A DNA stretch of 64,000 nucleotides from Chinchilla lanigera (Eukaryota > Chordata > Mammalia > Rodentia > Chinchillidae), in the NCBI RefSeq assembly GCF_000276665.1, contig NW_004955487.1:3834506-3898505 (forward strand), given 5' to 3'. Under the pieces are notes generated by a model. The model was given only the letters and a program-made list of their open reading frames with translations, did not search any database and had not been told where the DNA came from. Of the stretch, positions 36,501 through 47,417 are shown one piece after another; position 1 is the stretch's first letter, and each line of letters begins with the position of its first letter. The position numbers and the translations under genes were made by a program.

Positions 36501-39500
36501 GACTGCAGAAACAGATGCCATCCGGTTTTTGGTTGGGACGCAGTCTCTTAAATATGATAATCAGGTAACTATTTTTGACAAACGTATACATGTTAATTAC
36601 TAAGCTTATTCTTAGTTTTGCAACCATTTTGCTCTTGATTTTTCAGGCAACATTTGAGGAAAAAATTAATTTTGTAGAAACAAACTACCACTTTCCATAG
36701 ATTTAAATATATTTTTTTAAAGCTATTATCCAGCTTTGTATAATGATTGAGTGCAGTAATTTAAATCCACTTGGTTTAGCTGTACATTTGAATTTTGTTG
36801 TGTTGTTGTGGTCACTAAGTGTCACTGTGTCAGTGACCAAGACTCAGTGGGAACGAGAGGTAGTGGGTGACACTGTAGTTGCTCCTGACACTCCATCCAG
36901 CCGAGCCTGGACTAAGTCATTGTCCTTGCTTCACATGGAGTTCTGGCTACCTCTGCCAGTTGACCAGGAGGTGACCCACTTGCCACTCTGGCCAATGTAG
37001 TGAACACTCACAAAATCTGGATTCAGTTCCAGGCTTGGCACTAGCTGTATGACCTCGAGTAAATGGATTAGCATTGCTGGACTTCATTTTCATCATCATG
37101 AAAATGAAAGTAAAAACATGCTTTATGTACCTCCTAAAGAGACTGTGGGTACTATAAGGATGTATAGGTAGTGCACACATGTACAGGTGATGCACACTTG
37201 TAATACTAGCACTTGGGAGGCTGGGGCAGGAAGATTGTGAGTTTAACCCCAGCATGGAAAATTTAGCAAGACCCTGTCTCAAAACAAAGATATTAAAAAG
37301 GGCTGACGGCTGGGCATGGTGGTGCACATCTGTGATCACAGCACTTGGGAGGCTGAGGCAGGAGGAGTTCAAGACCAGCCTGGGCTACATAAGCGAGTTC
37401 AAGGCTGAGGCAGGAGGAGTTCAAGACCAGCCTGGGCTACATAAGCGAGTTCAAGGCTGGCCTGCACTACATAGCAAGACCCTGTCTCAAAAAAATAAAA
37501 AAATAAAAATAAAAGGGTTGGAAATATAGTTCAGTGTGAAGGCCCTAGCTCCAGTCCATGGCTAACCTTGCAGCTACCTTTTTCTATCACAATTAAAGGG
37601 CAGATCTGATCAATTTCTTTTTCTGCTCTTAGCTGTGGTTTGAATGTGAACCCAAATGACTGGTAGGAAGGTGTATTTCTGATGTGTTGGTTGTGCCTTT
37701 CTGCTTCTGGCGAAGGTGTATACCTTTTGTGAGACTGATGTATTCATTCATTCATTCACGAAGTGCCGATTTTGTCTATTAATAGAACTCTTTAGTTGCT
37801 GTTTTTTTCTGTGCCAGGTGCACAAAAATCTACAGATATTTGGGCCCTGAGTTGTGTGTTCAGTGAAATGGTGAAATCCATGTGCAGATGATGAGAACAA
37901 GGCTTGTGTACCTTGCAGGAACCAGGCTGCCTGGGGCTCAGCCAGAGATCAGGGGCAGGGATTTAGATCAGAGGTCTTGTATTTGCTTCTGCAGTACACT
38001 TTTCCCCCAGGATTTTGTTGTATATTGGTGACTGCCTATTTGTTATGTGGATAATACTTGAGCCTTATTCCTCCTTCTAAGGGTATTGGGGTGTGCCAGG
38101 TGGCCCGCAGGAATGGGGTTCGTTCTCTCACAGCTCTGACGTTTAGATCCTGATCCCAGTTCAGATAGAAATCTTTTTTTTTTTTGGTTTTTCTCCGGCA
38201 CCAGGAACCGAACTCACGACCTTGCGCTTGCCAGGCAGGCGCTTTTGCCGCTGAGCTAAATCCCCAGCCCCAGATAGAAATCTTGAGTAGGCAAAGTGCA
38301 GCTTGCTTAGTGTTAGCAGATTCTTAGGCCTTGAGTTCCAAGCTCTCAGCCCTAATGTTAGCAGCTGTCCTGGCAGCAGGAGCCACCAGTTCCTGGGAAC
38401 TCCCTTGAGCGTTTGCAGCAGCTAGCACCGGCAGCTCCTGGCACTTTTCTGTTCATCTCCATTGCTCCATGCTGACCTCCTGTAGTGTTACCAGCTCTCA
38501 GTGCATGCAGCTCAGCCTGCTCTAAGAGGCTTCCCTGGGACTTGACTGCAGCTGGAAGGGAGCAGTGCATGGGAGGGGGGTTTACCTGGCCTGACCTGGT
38601 GAGCATGAGGAGTGCTGCTTGCGTAGAGAGGAGAGGTCTGTGCACATTCATTGTCTCCTGCCTGCTACCTACGTGCTTTTTGCTCTGTCCTGCTGCCCTG
38701 TGCAGGTGAACAGGGCCGGCCTGCCCTGGCTGTCGTGGGGGAGGGGATCCTTGTGGACCAGAATGGGGACATCTGAGGTGGCTACAGAGGGTATAGTCAT
38801 CCAGAAAGGCGGCAGGGCATCCGAACTCATCTGGACCACTGGGCATTTCCCTTTCTTTCCTGGGGTACCTTTTCTTCTTAGGTTTTCAGCCTTAGCTCCC
38901 TGGGTCCATGGTTGTGTTTTGATTAATGATTGCTTTGCTCCTGTGTCCCTGATGCCTGAAGGTCCTGTCCTTAGTCACAATTTGAGTCTCTTGGGTGCTT
39001 TGTAAAAATACAGATTCCTGGACCCACTCCTGACTGAGTCTGTTTTTCCCTCTTTTCTTCTGTCCCAGCCTCTCCCTCCTCTTCCTCGTCCTTCTTGCTG
39101 TCCTGTCCGCCCTCTCTGTTTGTCCTTTAAGAAGAAAGGGATGTTGTGGCCCTGGGTCACTGAAGCACTGCAGGGAAGCCCGGCTCCTTGTGTGGCCAAT
39201 CCACGGGCCTCATCAGTCTCTTTCTGCATCTTTCTCTCTTCAAGGTGGGCTCTGTCCGCCAGGCCTTCTGGGTTTGGGGTGACCTGGTGGTCTACCATAC
39301 CCGGGGGCTCTTCCACAGGTTCTTTTCTCTCTTGAGCTGGTCTAAGATGTGAGGACCAACGTGCCCTCTGGTGCTACCCACCCCTTCAAGCCCTTCCTTT
39401 CAGAGAAACTGGCTTAACACACAGGTCTGCTGGCCTTCCACCATCGTTTATCTAGGCCGTGGTTTTAGGCCTGAGGTCCCCCTCTCCTTCTAGATGCACC

Positions 39501-42500
39501 CCTGTCACAGCATTTCATGGCGATATGGGCTGGTAGGGGAGGTTGTCTGTGAATCTGCTGTAAATAGGAAATGTGGAATGACCTGGAGACCTGCTGGGCT
39601 TGGAAATGACGTTCGTGTAGTGTATTAAGCTAGCAAAGGTGTGGTCCTGTGATCTGGCCTCTCATGTGCTTCATGGTTGAAAGGAGTCTGAAGGAGGACT
39701 TTGGGCCAAGCGGCAGAGCTGTCCTGGAAATCACGGCTTAATCCTTCACAGGAGAGAGCAGAGCTCTGTGTGGAGGAGGAGAGCGAGGCCCACTGGCTAC
39801 GGGGAGGCAGGGCCAGGGCCCCTGGTGTGGGAGGGGTAGCCCTCTGAGTGTCAGGACACAGTGGGGACAGAGCCAGCGGGTGTATCCAGGCTCCCCTAGG
39901 CAGCTCTCCGCAGCAGAGGGGGCGTGGCGGAATGGCACTTTTAAGTGCATTCTGGTTTTTCCCCTAGTGCTAATGGATTTCTGATAAGCAGGAAATGTGT
40001 CGAACACTGAAGGAAAAACTTCCCCAATGACATGAAAATTATTTATGATTTTATATGTTACCTTTTAGTCGATGGTTGCAAGCGACCATTTGATATAATT
40101 GACTGCCTTTTTATCCCTGCTTTTAAAAAGGAATACTCTCATAACACTTTCGATGCATAGAATCATAATTTTTAAAGCCACATAATCTTCTAAAATATAT
40201 GTTTTGGGATTATTCCACATTTGAAGAAATCAAATTACTCTTTCAATTCTGACACTTACATAGTTCTATTTACATATTATAATGAACCTCTTAAAGATGT
40301 TGTATGTATGGAACATGTACCAGTGGTACTGTGTAGCTTTCCTGGTATCGGTGGTCACCACTTAAATACAGTTGGCTACGTAAGTACTAATTGGTCTTGT
40401 GAAGTTCTCATTTTTCAGTATTTAAGTCATTGGTCATAATAAAGAATGATTTCCCTTAGCTGTTTGGTACTCATATCCATGCCAATGGATCTCTGTCTCC
40501 AGGTGTAGCAGCGTACCAGAGTATACAGCTGGCTGCAGGCTCACACACTCACACACACACATGCACACACCCATGCTGCAACCCTCCCCCTAATCCCAAC
40601 ACCCTTGGCCCTGCCAGGAGTGACCACTGTGCCCCAGGTGTCTGTCGCCTGTGAACAAATCAGCAATCCCTTAACAGTCATTTAATAGTTAATTCTTCCT
40701 GGATTTTTAAACATGCAGCAATGGCCGCCACATAGGCAAAGTGTTTACAGGTCAGTTTCCTCTGTGCTGGGGCACAGGATACACTCAGCGCTCAGCATTG
40801 CTCCAGGGCTTGGGTGTGTCACGTGCGACCCAGAAGCTGCTCATTAGGAAAATTTGCAAACCCACTGCTCACGGTGGTCAGGGCTCCTTGGGCAGAGACC
40901 CTGAGGCTGATTTTAAAGGTAACAGCAGTGATGCTAGTGTTCCCCAAAGAGAACGGGCCAGTATCCTCACTCAGGCTTCAGTTTAAGTGAGGCCAGGTGC
41001 TGCCACATCTGGCTTCCTGGTGATTCCAGGTGGCTGAGAGACCTCTTCACTGCAGGTGAGAAGTTAGTTGCAAGGGCTCCTGAGGCTGAGGCGGGTTTGA
41101 ATTCTACACTGGCGGTGCAGAGCGCCCCCTATAGAGGATAGGATGCTTTCTTTTTCTTATCTTTTTGAGATAGGGTCTCACTATGCATTTCAGGCTGGCA
41201 TTGAACTCTGTAGCCCAGGCTGTCCTTGAACTTGCAGTGATCCTCCTGCCTCAGCCTCCCACGTGCTAGGATTACAGGCGTGTGTCACCAAGCCTGGCAG
41301 GACAGGGTGTTTTGCGTGAAAGGGCTGCATGCCAGGGAGCAGTGTAACCTGCACAGGAGGCTGTTGGGTATGCGGGAAATGTTTTAAGAATAGCACTTAA
41401 CATTTGTTTCAATTACAAAAGCAATGTGTATTATTTACAAAAAGATGTGAAAATGCAAATAAAGCACAATCACTTTCTCCCACGGGTTGGCCGGATCACC
41501 TCTACTTACCAGTAAGTGCAGTCCATGGCGTCCTGTGCTCCATGGCGCTGCTGCATCTCTCTGTGGAGGCCTCTGGGGTTCCAGCAGTCCCCATGTGTCC
41601 GCAGCTGTGAACTGCTCACTCCTCCCCTGCAGTGACTCCTGGCTCAGGGAGAAGGTGCCAACCGCCACCTCCTTCTTCATTGAAGTTTCTCTCTTTGGTC
41701 TCCCCAAGGGCCTCAATTTTGCCTTCAGATCCTTCCTGCATCCAGGACACCCACTTCCTTCCCTCTCTTCTTCATTTTGCTATATTCTAGTATCTGGACA
41801 CCAGATCTCAGAGAGGCCCTTTCTCTGCTGCTCACTGCTCTACCATCTTCCCGGAAGTCAGAATTTATTTATTTATTTATTTTAAGAATAGGAAGAATGT
41901 ATTGACAGAAAGAAAGTTTCTGCTGGGTGTGGTGGTACACCCAGCAGAATCCGGGTGCTGTAATCCTAGCACTCAGGAGGCTGACACAGGAGGATCATTG
42001 AGAGTTTAAGACCAGTCTGGGCTACAAAGTGAGCTCAAGGCCAGCTTGAACTGCATAGCAAGACCCTGTCTCAAAAAGACCAAAAAAAAAGAAAGGAAGC
42101 TTCTGTCTGAGAGGAACAGAAGGGGGCCTGGAAAGTGGGTTGCCTAAATTTATTTTTTTTAAACAATGCTGCGTTCTCATTTGTGTGAGTATTGATAAGA
42201 GAGTGGGTGTGAAAATCAGCTCAGTTCCTCTAAAAATTACCCAGAAAAGCTTGGAAATAGCGTATTGAACTTTTCCACTTAATGATCTTTACTTAACACC
42301 GTTGTAATTAATATTATAAGATCAGAAGTGCTGGCTGCCTTGTTTTAAAACAGAAGTGAAAAAATGTGTGAAAATACAATCCTTTCACACCTTAATCACT
42401 TCTCACATGACTTGAGTTCTGTCTGCCACAGAGCAGCCAAGCATGGTCCATCCCAGACCTTATGGTCACTCTCAGACCCTGCTAGGCAGCTGGTCCCTAC

Positions 42501-42982
42501 CCCTCCTGTCTTCCCCACTGCCACACACTTTTACTATGTTGCAGATTTGTACAGAGTGCCTTGGACTGACAGCACAGAGCATCTCAGAGACACTGGGGGA
42601 CAGAGCTCATAGTGTTTCAGTTTTTGTAAGATTGGGGAGGGCCAGAGGTAGCAGTACATAGCTCACAAGTGTACAGGGAGTTAACTCCTTTGACTTTGTG
42701 GAGGAGTGCAGTAAGAATTCAATTGCAGCAGGATATACTGTTGGTATAAGAATAGGCATTAATCCAGGCTGTATCTGTCATGAAATATGTCTTTATTTTC
42801 ATGATCATGATGTTTGAGATCCTGATGCATTCTTTTCTTGCATTTGTAGATCCACATCATAGATTTTGATGATGAAAACAACATTATAAATAAAAATGTC
42901 CTCCTCCACCAGGCAGGTGAAATCTGGCACATTAGTGCCAGCCCTGCAGACAAAGGGGTGCTGGCAACCTGCTACAATAAAA
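31135..42982 (+). CDS. EIPR1: EIPR1 (TSSC1), EARP- and GARP-interacting WD40 protein (first three coding exons)
   Basis: Spliced plus-strand gene; the span includes introns. Joining 31135-31176, 36481-36564 and 42850-42982 gives 86 codons plus one base with consensus splice sites. The protein starts [20 protein letters not shown] and matches human EIPR1 almost residue for residue. EIPR1 is a seven-bladed WD40 beta-propeller of about 387 residues. It binds the endosomal tethers EARP and GARP and promotes endosomal recycling and dense-core vesicle biogenesis. Only the N-terminal strand region and the start of the first blade are encoded here ([19 protein letters not shown]). The rest lies to the right of the window. 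Confidence 0.97.
31503..31645 (+). mobile_element. B1 SINE, 5' truncated
   Basis: Begins at ATCACGCCTATAATCTCAGC and ends CTCTGTCTC with a short A-rich tail. Flanks AAAATTTAATGTTT and AAAAGTTTAACGTT are the likely target-site copies. Confidence 0.88.
32276..32368 (+). mobile_element. Young ID SINE
   Basis: GGGGCTGGGGATTTAGCTCA, CTGCCTGGCAAGTGAAAGGT, CGTGAGTTTGATTCC and a CAAA-rich tail. Confidence 0.92.
32447..32594 (+). repeat. MIR fragment
   Basis: TGCTGGTTCTACCACTCAAT, CCTTAGTTTCCTTGCC, GTAAAATAGGAAAATCAGC, GTTGTTGTGAACATTAAATG and GCAGTGCCTGCCAC follow the MIR consensus in order. Confidence 0.85.
32905..32970 (+). repeat. L2-like fragment
   Basis: CAAACATTTATTGAGGAACT and TGCTGTGCAGGTCTCTG resemble the L2 3' end. 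Confidence 0.5.
33562..33725 (-). mobile_element. B1 SINE, antisense
   Basis: Long T-tract, TGAGACAGGGTCTTGCTATG through ACGTGCCACCATGCCTGG. Confidence 0.9.
33730..33848 (-). mobile_element. B1-type SINE, antisense, single module
   Basis: TTTGACACAGGTTCTCCCTT through GCACCATCACACCTGAC. Back to back with the previous B1, which probably inserted into its tail. Confidence 0.85.
34440..34990 (+). repeat. Ancient mammalian interspersed repeat (family not named)
   Basis: Phrases AGTGGCTTAAAATAATGTGA, TCACAGTTCTGTGGGTCAGG, GGCTGAAATCAGGGCCTCAG, ATCACTCCATCTCAAGTACT and ATTATTGTGCCTATCACA occur in the order of a common old mammalian repeat. I do not recall its name with certainty. The segment 34531-34589 does not fit that consensus (see inverted duplication). 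Confidence 0.55.
34531..34589 (+). repeat. Inverted duplication, left arm (59 bp)
   Basis: 57 of 59 bases match the reverse complement of 35771-35829; the two differences are at 34552 and 34559. It starts TTGAGCAGGTTAAATGAAGG and ends GTGCTAGGAATCCTCC. Confidence 0.95.
35771..35829 (-). repeat. Inverted duplication, right arm (59 bp)
   Basis: Starts GGAGGATTCCTAGCACAGGA on the plus strand. It pairs with 34531-34589 in opposite orientation, with 1,181 bases between the arms. Confidence 0.95.
36481..36564 (+). CDS. EIPR1: EIPR1 coding exon 2 (residues 15-42)
   Basis: 84 nt, 28 codons, phase 0 at both ends. The acceptor is tctcctgcag with a pyrimidine-rich tract, and the donor is AATCAG|gtaact. 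It encodes [20 protein letters not shown] followed by QSLKYDNQ, the segment preceding the first propeller blade. Confidence 0.96.
37016..37155 (+). repeat. MIR fragment
   Basis: CTGGATTCAGTTCCAGGCTT, GCACTAGCTGTATGACCTCG, TTTTCATCATCATGAAAATG and GTACCTCCTAAAGAG follow MIR order. Confidence 0.75.
37190..37300 (+). mobile_element. B1-type SINE, single module
   Basis: TGATGCACACTTGTAATACT, GCACTTGGGAGGCTGGGG and CAAGACCCTGTCTC. It ends ACCCCAGC before the 3' part, without the rodent duplication. Confidence 0.75.
37309..37505 (+). mobile_element. B1 SINE with an extra exact 52-bp internal duplication
   Basis: The 52 bases 37351-37402 (starting GGCTGAGGCAGGAGGAGTTC) recur without a single change at 37403-37454. 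The normal second module and CTCAAAAAAATAAAA tail follow. Confidence 0.95.
38176..38270 (-). mobile_element. Very young ID SINE, antisense, perfect target-site duplication
   Basis: T-tract, GGCACCAGGAACCGAACTCA and GCTGAGCTAAATCCCCAGCC. The 14-bp repeat CAGATAGAAATCTT flanks it at 38162-38175 and 38271-38284. Confidence 0.95.
40540..40571. repeat. Interrupted CA repeat
   Basis: Short CACACA runs interrupted by CTC and TG. Confidence 0.7.
41148..41299 (-). mobile_element. B1 SINE, antisense
   Basis: TTTTTGAGATAGGGTCTCAC through GTGTGTCACCAAGCCTGGC, both modules. Confidence 0.9.
41920..42095 (+). mobile_element. B1 SINE with a fold-back insertion near its 5' end
   Basis: GCTGGGTGTGGTGGTACA is followed by an insertion that is the reverse complement of its own start: CTGCTGGGTGT at 41920-41930 pairs with ACACCCAGCAG at 41937-41947. 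After that normal B1 sequence resumes (TGTAATCCTAGCACTCAGGA). Confidence 0.85.
42850..42982 (+). CDS. EIPR1: EIPR1 coding exon 3 (residues 43-86)
   Basis: 133 nt, phase 0 in and phase 1 out. The acceptor is catttgtag and the donor is AATAAAA|gtaagt. It encodes [20 protein letters not shown], then [20 protein letters not shown], then CYNK, a WD-repeat strand set of the first blade. Compared with what I recall of human, DRGVLT reads DKGVLA here. The leftover A should complete a Thr codon in exon 4. Confidence 0.96.
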
Positions 42983-45111
42983 GTAAGTGTGGCCTTTTGT
43001 TGGGTATTTGGGTAGCTAAGGTGTCACATGAGATTGGTTTTATACCTCGGATGCATCGCTGTGGGATTTGCACGCCTTGACCCCCCAGCTCAGGGGCTGT
43101 ACACACAGGGACTGTGGTTCCTGGTGTCCCCTCGTACACTTGCTGCGCCACACTGTGGCCCTCCTGCCGCCTTGGTCTGAGCAGCGTCCCCACCATGCCC
43201 CCTCGGAAGTAGGGGGCAGTTTTCTTTGCTTAGAGAGGACCATGAGTTTCCAAGTGAGAATAGAAGTGGTCCTGTCTAGAAAAGCGGTGCTCAGACTTTT
43301 GGATAATTCTTTGTTGTGCTGAATACAGGTCGGCTCACTCCCTCCTCCTCCAGAATACTGTAGGCTGCTGTATCCAGCATCCTTGTCACGGTGTGGCTCT
43401 TCACCTTCGCTGTGTGCAGCTGGTCAGAAGCACGTCATAGGTCTTGCTGGCACTCAGGACGGGTCCCCGGAGGGCGAGTCCTGTCCCTGTGTGCAGAGCT
43501 GGTCCACGTCCCCAGAGCCCATGGTGTGTGCCTGCTTAGTGTCCTCAAGAGTCCAGGCTGCACCATTGGAGCAGGGAGCGGGTAAAGAGTGGGCTTTGGT
43601 GTCCCCAGTTCTTGGCACCATTCCTCTCTGCCCCCCAGGCTGATAGCAGATGTTCAAAAGCGGGATGGAAAGAAATGAGCCACGGTCCCTGGTGGTTCCA
43701 GGCATCTGGTGAGCACACTGTCTCTGGAGGTCCTGGGTGGGTCTCAGACCCATCCACGCATTTTCCCTCCTCCCTTGTGGAGAGGACCACGTGTTCCTGG
43801 CCCAGTCACCTACCAGAGGAGTGCAGAGGTGCGAGACGCTCTGCCATGTTGTCTGTTCTCTGTCCATGCTGGCCAGGCCAGCAGTGTCTGCAGATAGATT
43901 TCTCCAGAGCCTCGTAGTCTGCGGTGGATGTCATGGGCACTCACTCCATTGACAGGAGACCAGCCACAGGGCTCTGTGTGGCCAGGGTGAATGACACAGG
44001 CAAAGGGGCAGAGGGCCCCCTTCGAGGGTGTGGGTGAGGGACCTCGCAGGACACCCAGGTGCCCTTTTCACCCCTTCCCCGCACGTCCTTGCACAGCTGT
44101 GTGGTCAGCCTCGCCCTCCCTGGTGGCTCTTGTGACTGTCACCTCTTCAGTGCAACATCTTCTGCCTCTCAGAGGCTGGGTTCCCAGAGCCGTCACGTTG
44201 CTGCTCCTTTTCCTTAGCAGCCCATCCCTCCCCTCTGCTTCCTCCCCCACCGCTTCCCCTGAAGGTCCCCCTGTACCTTTGGCCACCACCGGGCACTTCT
44301 TTCTGGGCCTCAAGCTGCATCCCCACACTTGCGTCTACAGTCTGTTCAAGACACTCTGCTTTCTCTATTCGCCTGCTTTTTCTTTTTTACACTAACATCA
44401 TCAGAAATCTTCTGTCCTCCCGAACCTGGGAGTTTGGTACACCGGCATCCACTTCTGCAGCTTTGTGTGCCACATAAGAAGTTGGCACAAGCACGAAGCC
44501 TTTGCTCAGCCTATTGCTCTGCTTCTGGTCTCCAGGGTGACACATCAGTGACTCTGATCCGGGTCCTCTCTGGGTCTCAAGGCCACCACACAGGTGTCCA
44601 GCAGGCTGCGTTCCCAACCAGATTCAGGGTCTCATTGCTGGCGTACTAGTTGGCAAACTCGGTTTCTGAGGTGGGGGCCCAATTGCTTCTTTTCTTGTGT
44701 GCTGCCTGTGGGGGACCCCTCCCAGCACGCTGAATTGTGAGTGGGTATTGGCTTGAGCTGCAAAGTTGGTGATAGAAAACCATTGTGACCACTGCCTCAC
44801 TACTCCCCTTGTCCAGGCTGCAATAGGTTCTCCCATCCTCTTAGCCTGAGTCCTTGAATCTCAAGTCAGGGCTTCCAGAGACTGACTCTCCCTCCAGGTC
44901 TTTAGAGGAAATGTGGCTGGTTAGGTCACTGTTTTCCTCCCTCGTCAGCCTCTCCAGGAAGAAAGGCAGGGTTGTTCTGCGGCACTGTGTATCAGTGCAG
45001 TAATCGTCTTAGTTCCTGCCGCAGGGCAGAGCTGAAGGGTCTCAGCGCTCAGGCGTGGCTGTTTTCCAGTGTGGCGTGCAGAGCTCTTTCTCCTTCGGGC
45101 TCCAGCCAGTA

Positions 45112-45180
45112 CACAGCTGCCAGACTTGGGCTTCACCTCTTCTCTGTGAAGCCATCCGTGACGTCCTGCCTGGTCTACTT
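45112..45180 (+). repeat. L2-like fragment
   Basis: CTTCACCTCTTCTCTGTGAA followed by GCCATCCGTGACGTCCTGCC resembles the L2 phrase for 'cctcctctgtgaagccttccctga'. Confidence 0.45.
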
Positions 45181-45519
45181 GGATGATCGGTAGTGACAGA
45201 CACTGTCTTGGGGTCAGGCGCCAACTCTCTGTTCGGATGCCTCTGGACAGGCTCGGGGTTGAGGATCCAAGCTTGCAGTGTACACCTGAGCACAGAGAAA
45301 TGTTTGAGAGCCCGAAGGAGCATTGCGAATGGACACTTGTGCTGTTTTTTATGTTCAGCTTGGTTGTGGATCACAAGGCTTCCGCTCTGCAATGTGATAC
45401 TAACAAATTCAGTCCAAAACTACCATCGACTGGAATAAAATGATTTGCTTAAGTTTTCACCTCATTCTAGAGATCTTTTTGTGAGGAGCAGCGCTGTATT
45501 TTACCCTCTCTTTTCCAGT

Positions 45520-45975
45520 AGTTTTTCTCTTTTCTTTTTCAGTTTTTATTTTCTTACCCGTCTATGTTTGCAGGACATAATGACCACATTCTTTGTGGGG
45601 CGTTGCATGGACAGCACACAGCTTATTTCCTTTTCCATCCCTTTCACCTCCCATCCTTTTCCCTTCCCTCCATCTCTTGGTCTCTTTGCTTTGCACAGAA
45701 GATCTCTCTGCTTCCTATTGTCCATCTTCCATTTTGCTCTTCGTTTATACTTTGGGCTTCTCATACAGTGGAAACCAGATGATATTTAAGTTCCTTGTCT
45801 GATTTATTGCACTTAACGTTATGGTCTCAAGGTGCATCCATTTTCCTATAGCTGACTGAAGTTTATCCCTCCTTATGGCAGAGTAACACCCCATTGTGTG
45901 TAAATATACTTTCTTTATCTATTCATCTTTTGATGGATGTATGGGCTGCTTCCAAGGTTTAGCTATTATGTATTG
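45520..45975 (-). mobile_element. L1 3' fragment, antisense
   Basis: A pyrimidine-rich stretch (antisense of the purine-rich L1 3' UTR, 45600-45720) leads into GATTTATTGCACTTAACGTT, TCTCAAGGTGCATCCATTTT, GTAACACCCCATTGTGTGTA and TATCTATTCATCTTTTGATG. Confidence 0.75.
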
Positions 45976-46659
45976 GGTCAGTAGGACTTATTAGCTTGTG
46001 CTTGGGAGGAAGCCATCATTTGCTGTCCTTGGTGCCCATGTGTGTCTTCATCCCTTCCATTTGCAGCTCTGCCTCCTTTCTGCCTCAGTTCTGCGTGATG
46101 TTTTGGGTGATGGTGGAAGCTTGGACTCAGAAGTATGAAGTCCTGGAACACCTGTCCCTGGGCATGTGGCTGGTGGGGTGGACAGTGCATGGGAAGCAGG
46201 CCCGGCGGGTGCAGAGAGTGGTTGGTGCACCCTGCTCCTCGAAGAGAGCTGGCCTCCCTCCCTGCCGAGTGCTGCATCCCCCTCACAGGGCACTGAGATT
46301 CTTTCTCTGGGCTCTTACTTATGGGGAGGAGAAGGGGACCACATGAAGGGCTCTGAGAAGTGTGTCTCAAAGCGAAGTCCTTTGTAGAGCTCTGCTCTTC
46401 TGCAAAATCTGTGTGGATGTGACTGTAAGCCAGGGCTTTGAGTTATATCATAATTTCAACTCACAGAATCTCTGCAGCTTGGTGGAAGTATGTAGAACGA
46501 CAATGCTGTTGCACACTCACACTCACACACACTGGAGTCAGTATCACAATGCCCATGGAAATTGGATTTACTTGCAACTCGTGTTTCCCTGCAAATGTGC
46601 AAGGCTGTCTTCTTACCCACACCATCCTACTAGAGAGGGAGGGAAATGAAGCAGTAGTC

Positions 46660-46789
46660 CAGCTGGGTGTGGTGGCACACGCCTGTAATCCCAACACTTG
46701 GAGGCTGAGGAGGAGGGTCACCTTGAGTTCAAGGCCAGCCTAGGCTACATAATTAAGTTCCCTTCTCAAAGAACAAAACAAAACAAAGC
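46660..46789 (+). mobile_element. B1 SINE, 3' shortened
   Basis: CAGCTGGGTGTGGTGGCACA through AGGCTACATAATTAAGTTCC and a CAAAA-rich tail. Only one module is kept. Confidence 0.87.
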
Positions 46790-46875
46790 AGTGGTAGTCC
46801 ATCTGTGCCTTGTGCAGCCGAAGAATCTCCTGTTCACAGAACTTTCCTTGCTGTATGTCTTAGAAATGATGGGGA

Positions 46876-46967
46876 AGGGCTGAGGATTTAGCTCAGTGGC
46901 TCAGTGCCTGCCTGGCAAGTGTGAGATCCTGAGTTTGATTCCTGGTACCTCCCCTGCCCCCAAAAAA
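46876..46967 (+). mobile_element. ID SINE with perfect target-site duplication
   Basis: GGGCTGAGGATTTAGCTCAG, CTGCCTGGCAAGTGTGAGAT and a CCCC/A tail. AGAAATGATGGGGA flanks it at 46862-46875 and 46968-46981. Confidence 0.93.
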
Positions 46968-47237
46968 AGAAATGATGGGGAATTAGCCGTAGGAAAAGTA
47001 GCCTGGAGGTTCAGGCTCTCCGAACAAATGGTAGCACATTTGTCTGCCTGCAAGTGGCAGAGAGAGGTGGTCCCAGGCTATTGAAAGGGATTTATGACCA
47101 TGCTGGATCCTCGTGGAACCATTGCGGGTGAGGACTGTGAAGTTCTCTGGATTGGGGTGCTCAGGGGAGTTTTATGCACGATAAACTCTGGGGAGTTTTT
47201 CTGTGGGGTTGATGAAGGGTTAAAAAAAAAAAACCTA

Positions 47238-47262
47238 GGGGCTGGGGATTTAGCTCAGCGGC
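47238..47262 (+). mobile_element. ID SINE 5' end, cut by assembly gap
   Basis: GGGGCTGGGGATTTAGCTCA GCGGC, then N. The A-run and ACCT on both sides of the gap look like its target-site copies. Confidence 0.85.
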
Positions 47263-47417
47263 NNNNNNNNNNNNNNNNNNNNNNNNNNNNNNNNNNNNNN
47301 NNNNNNNNNNNNNNNNNNNNNNNNNNNNNNNNNNNNNNNNNNNNNNNNNNNNNNNNNNNNNNNNNNNNNNNNNNNNNNNNNNNNNNNNNNNNNNNNNNNN
47401 NNNNNNNNNNNNNNNNN
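47263..47417. other. Assembly gap (155 N)
   Basis: A run of N between the 5' end of an ID element and a poly-A. If only one ID were missing, about 60-80 bases would suffice, so the stated size is either an estimate or hides extra sequence. Confidence 1.

Larger units (their letters stand above)
36565..42849 (+). other. EIPR1 intron 2 (6.3 kb)
   Basis: Contains a MIR, two adjacent SINEs including a B1 with a 52-bp duplication (37.2-37.5 kb), a very young ID (38176-38270), a short CA tract (about 40540-40571), an antisense B1 (41148-41299) and a B1 with a fold-back insertion (41920-42095). Unique-looking sequence fills 37.5-38.1 and 38.3-41.1 kb. Confidence 0.85.
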
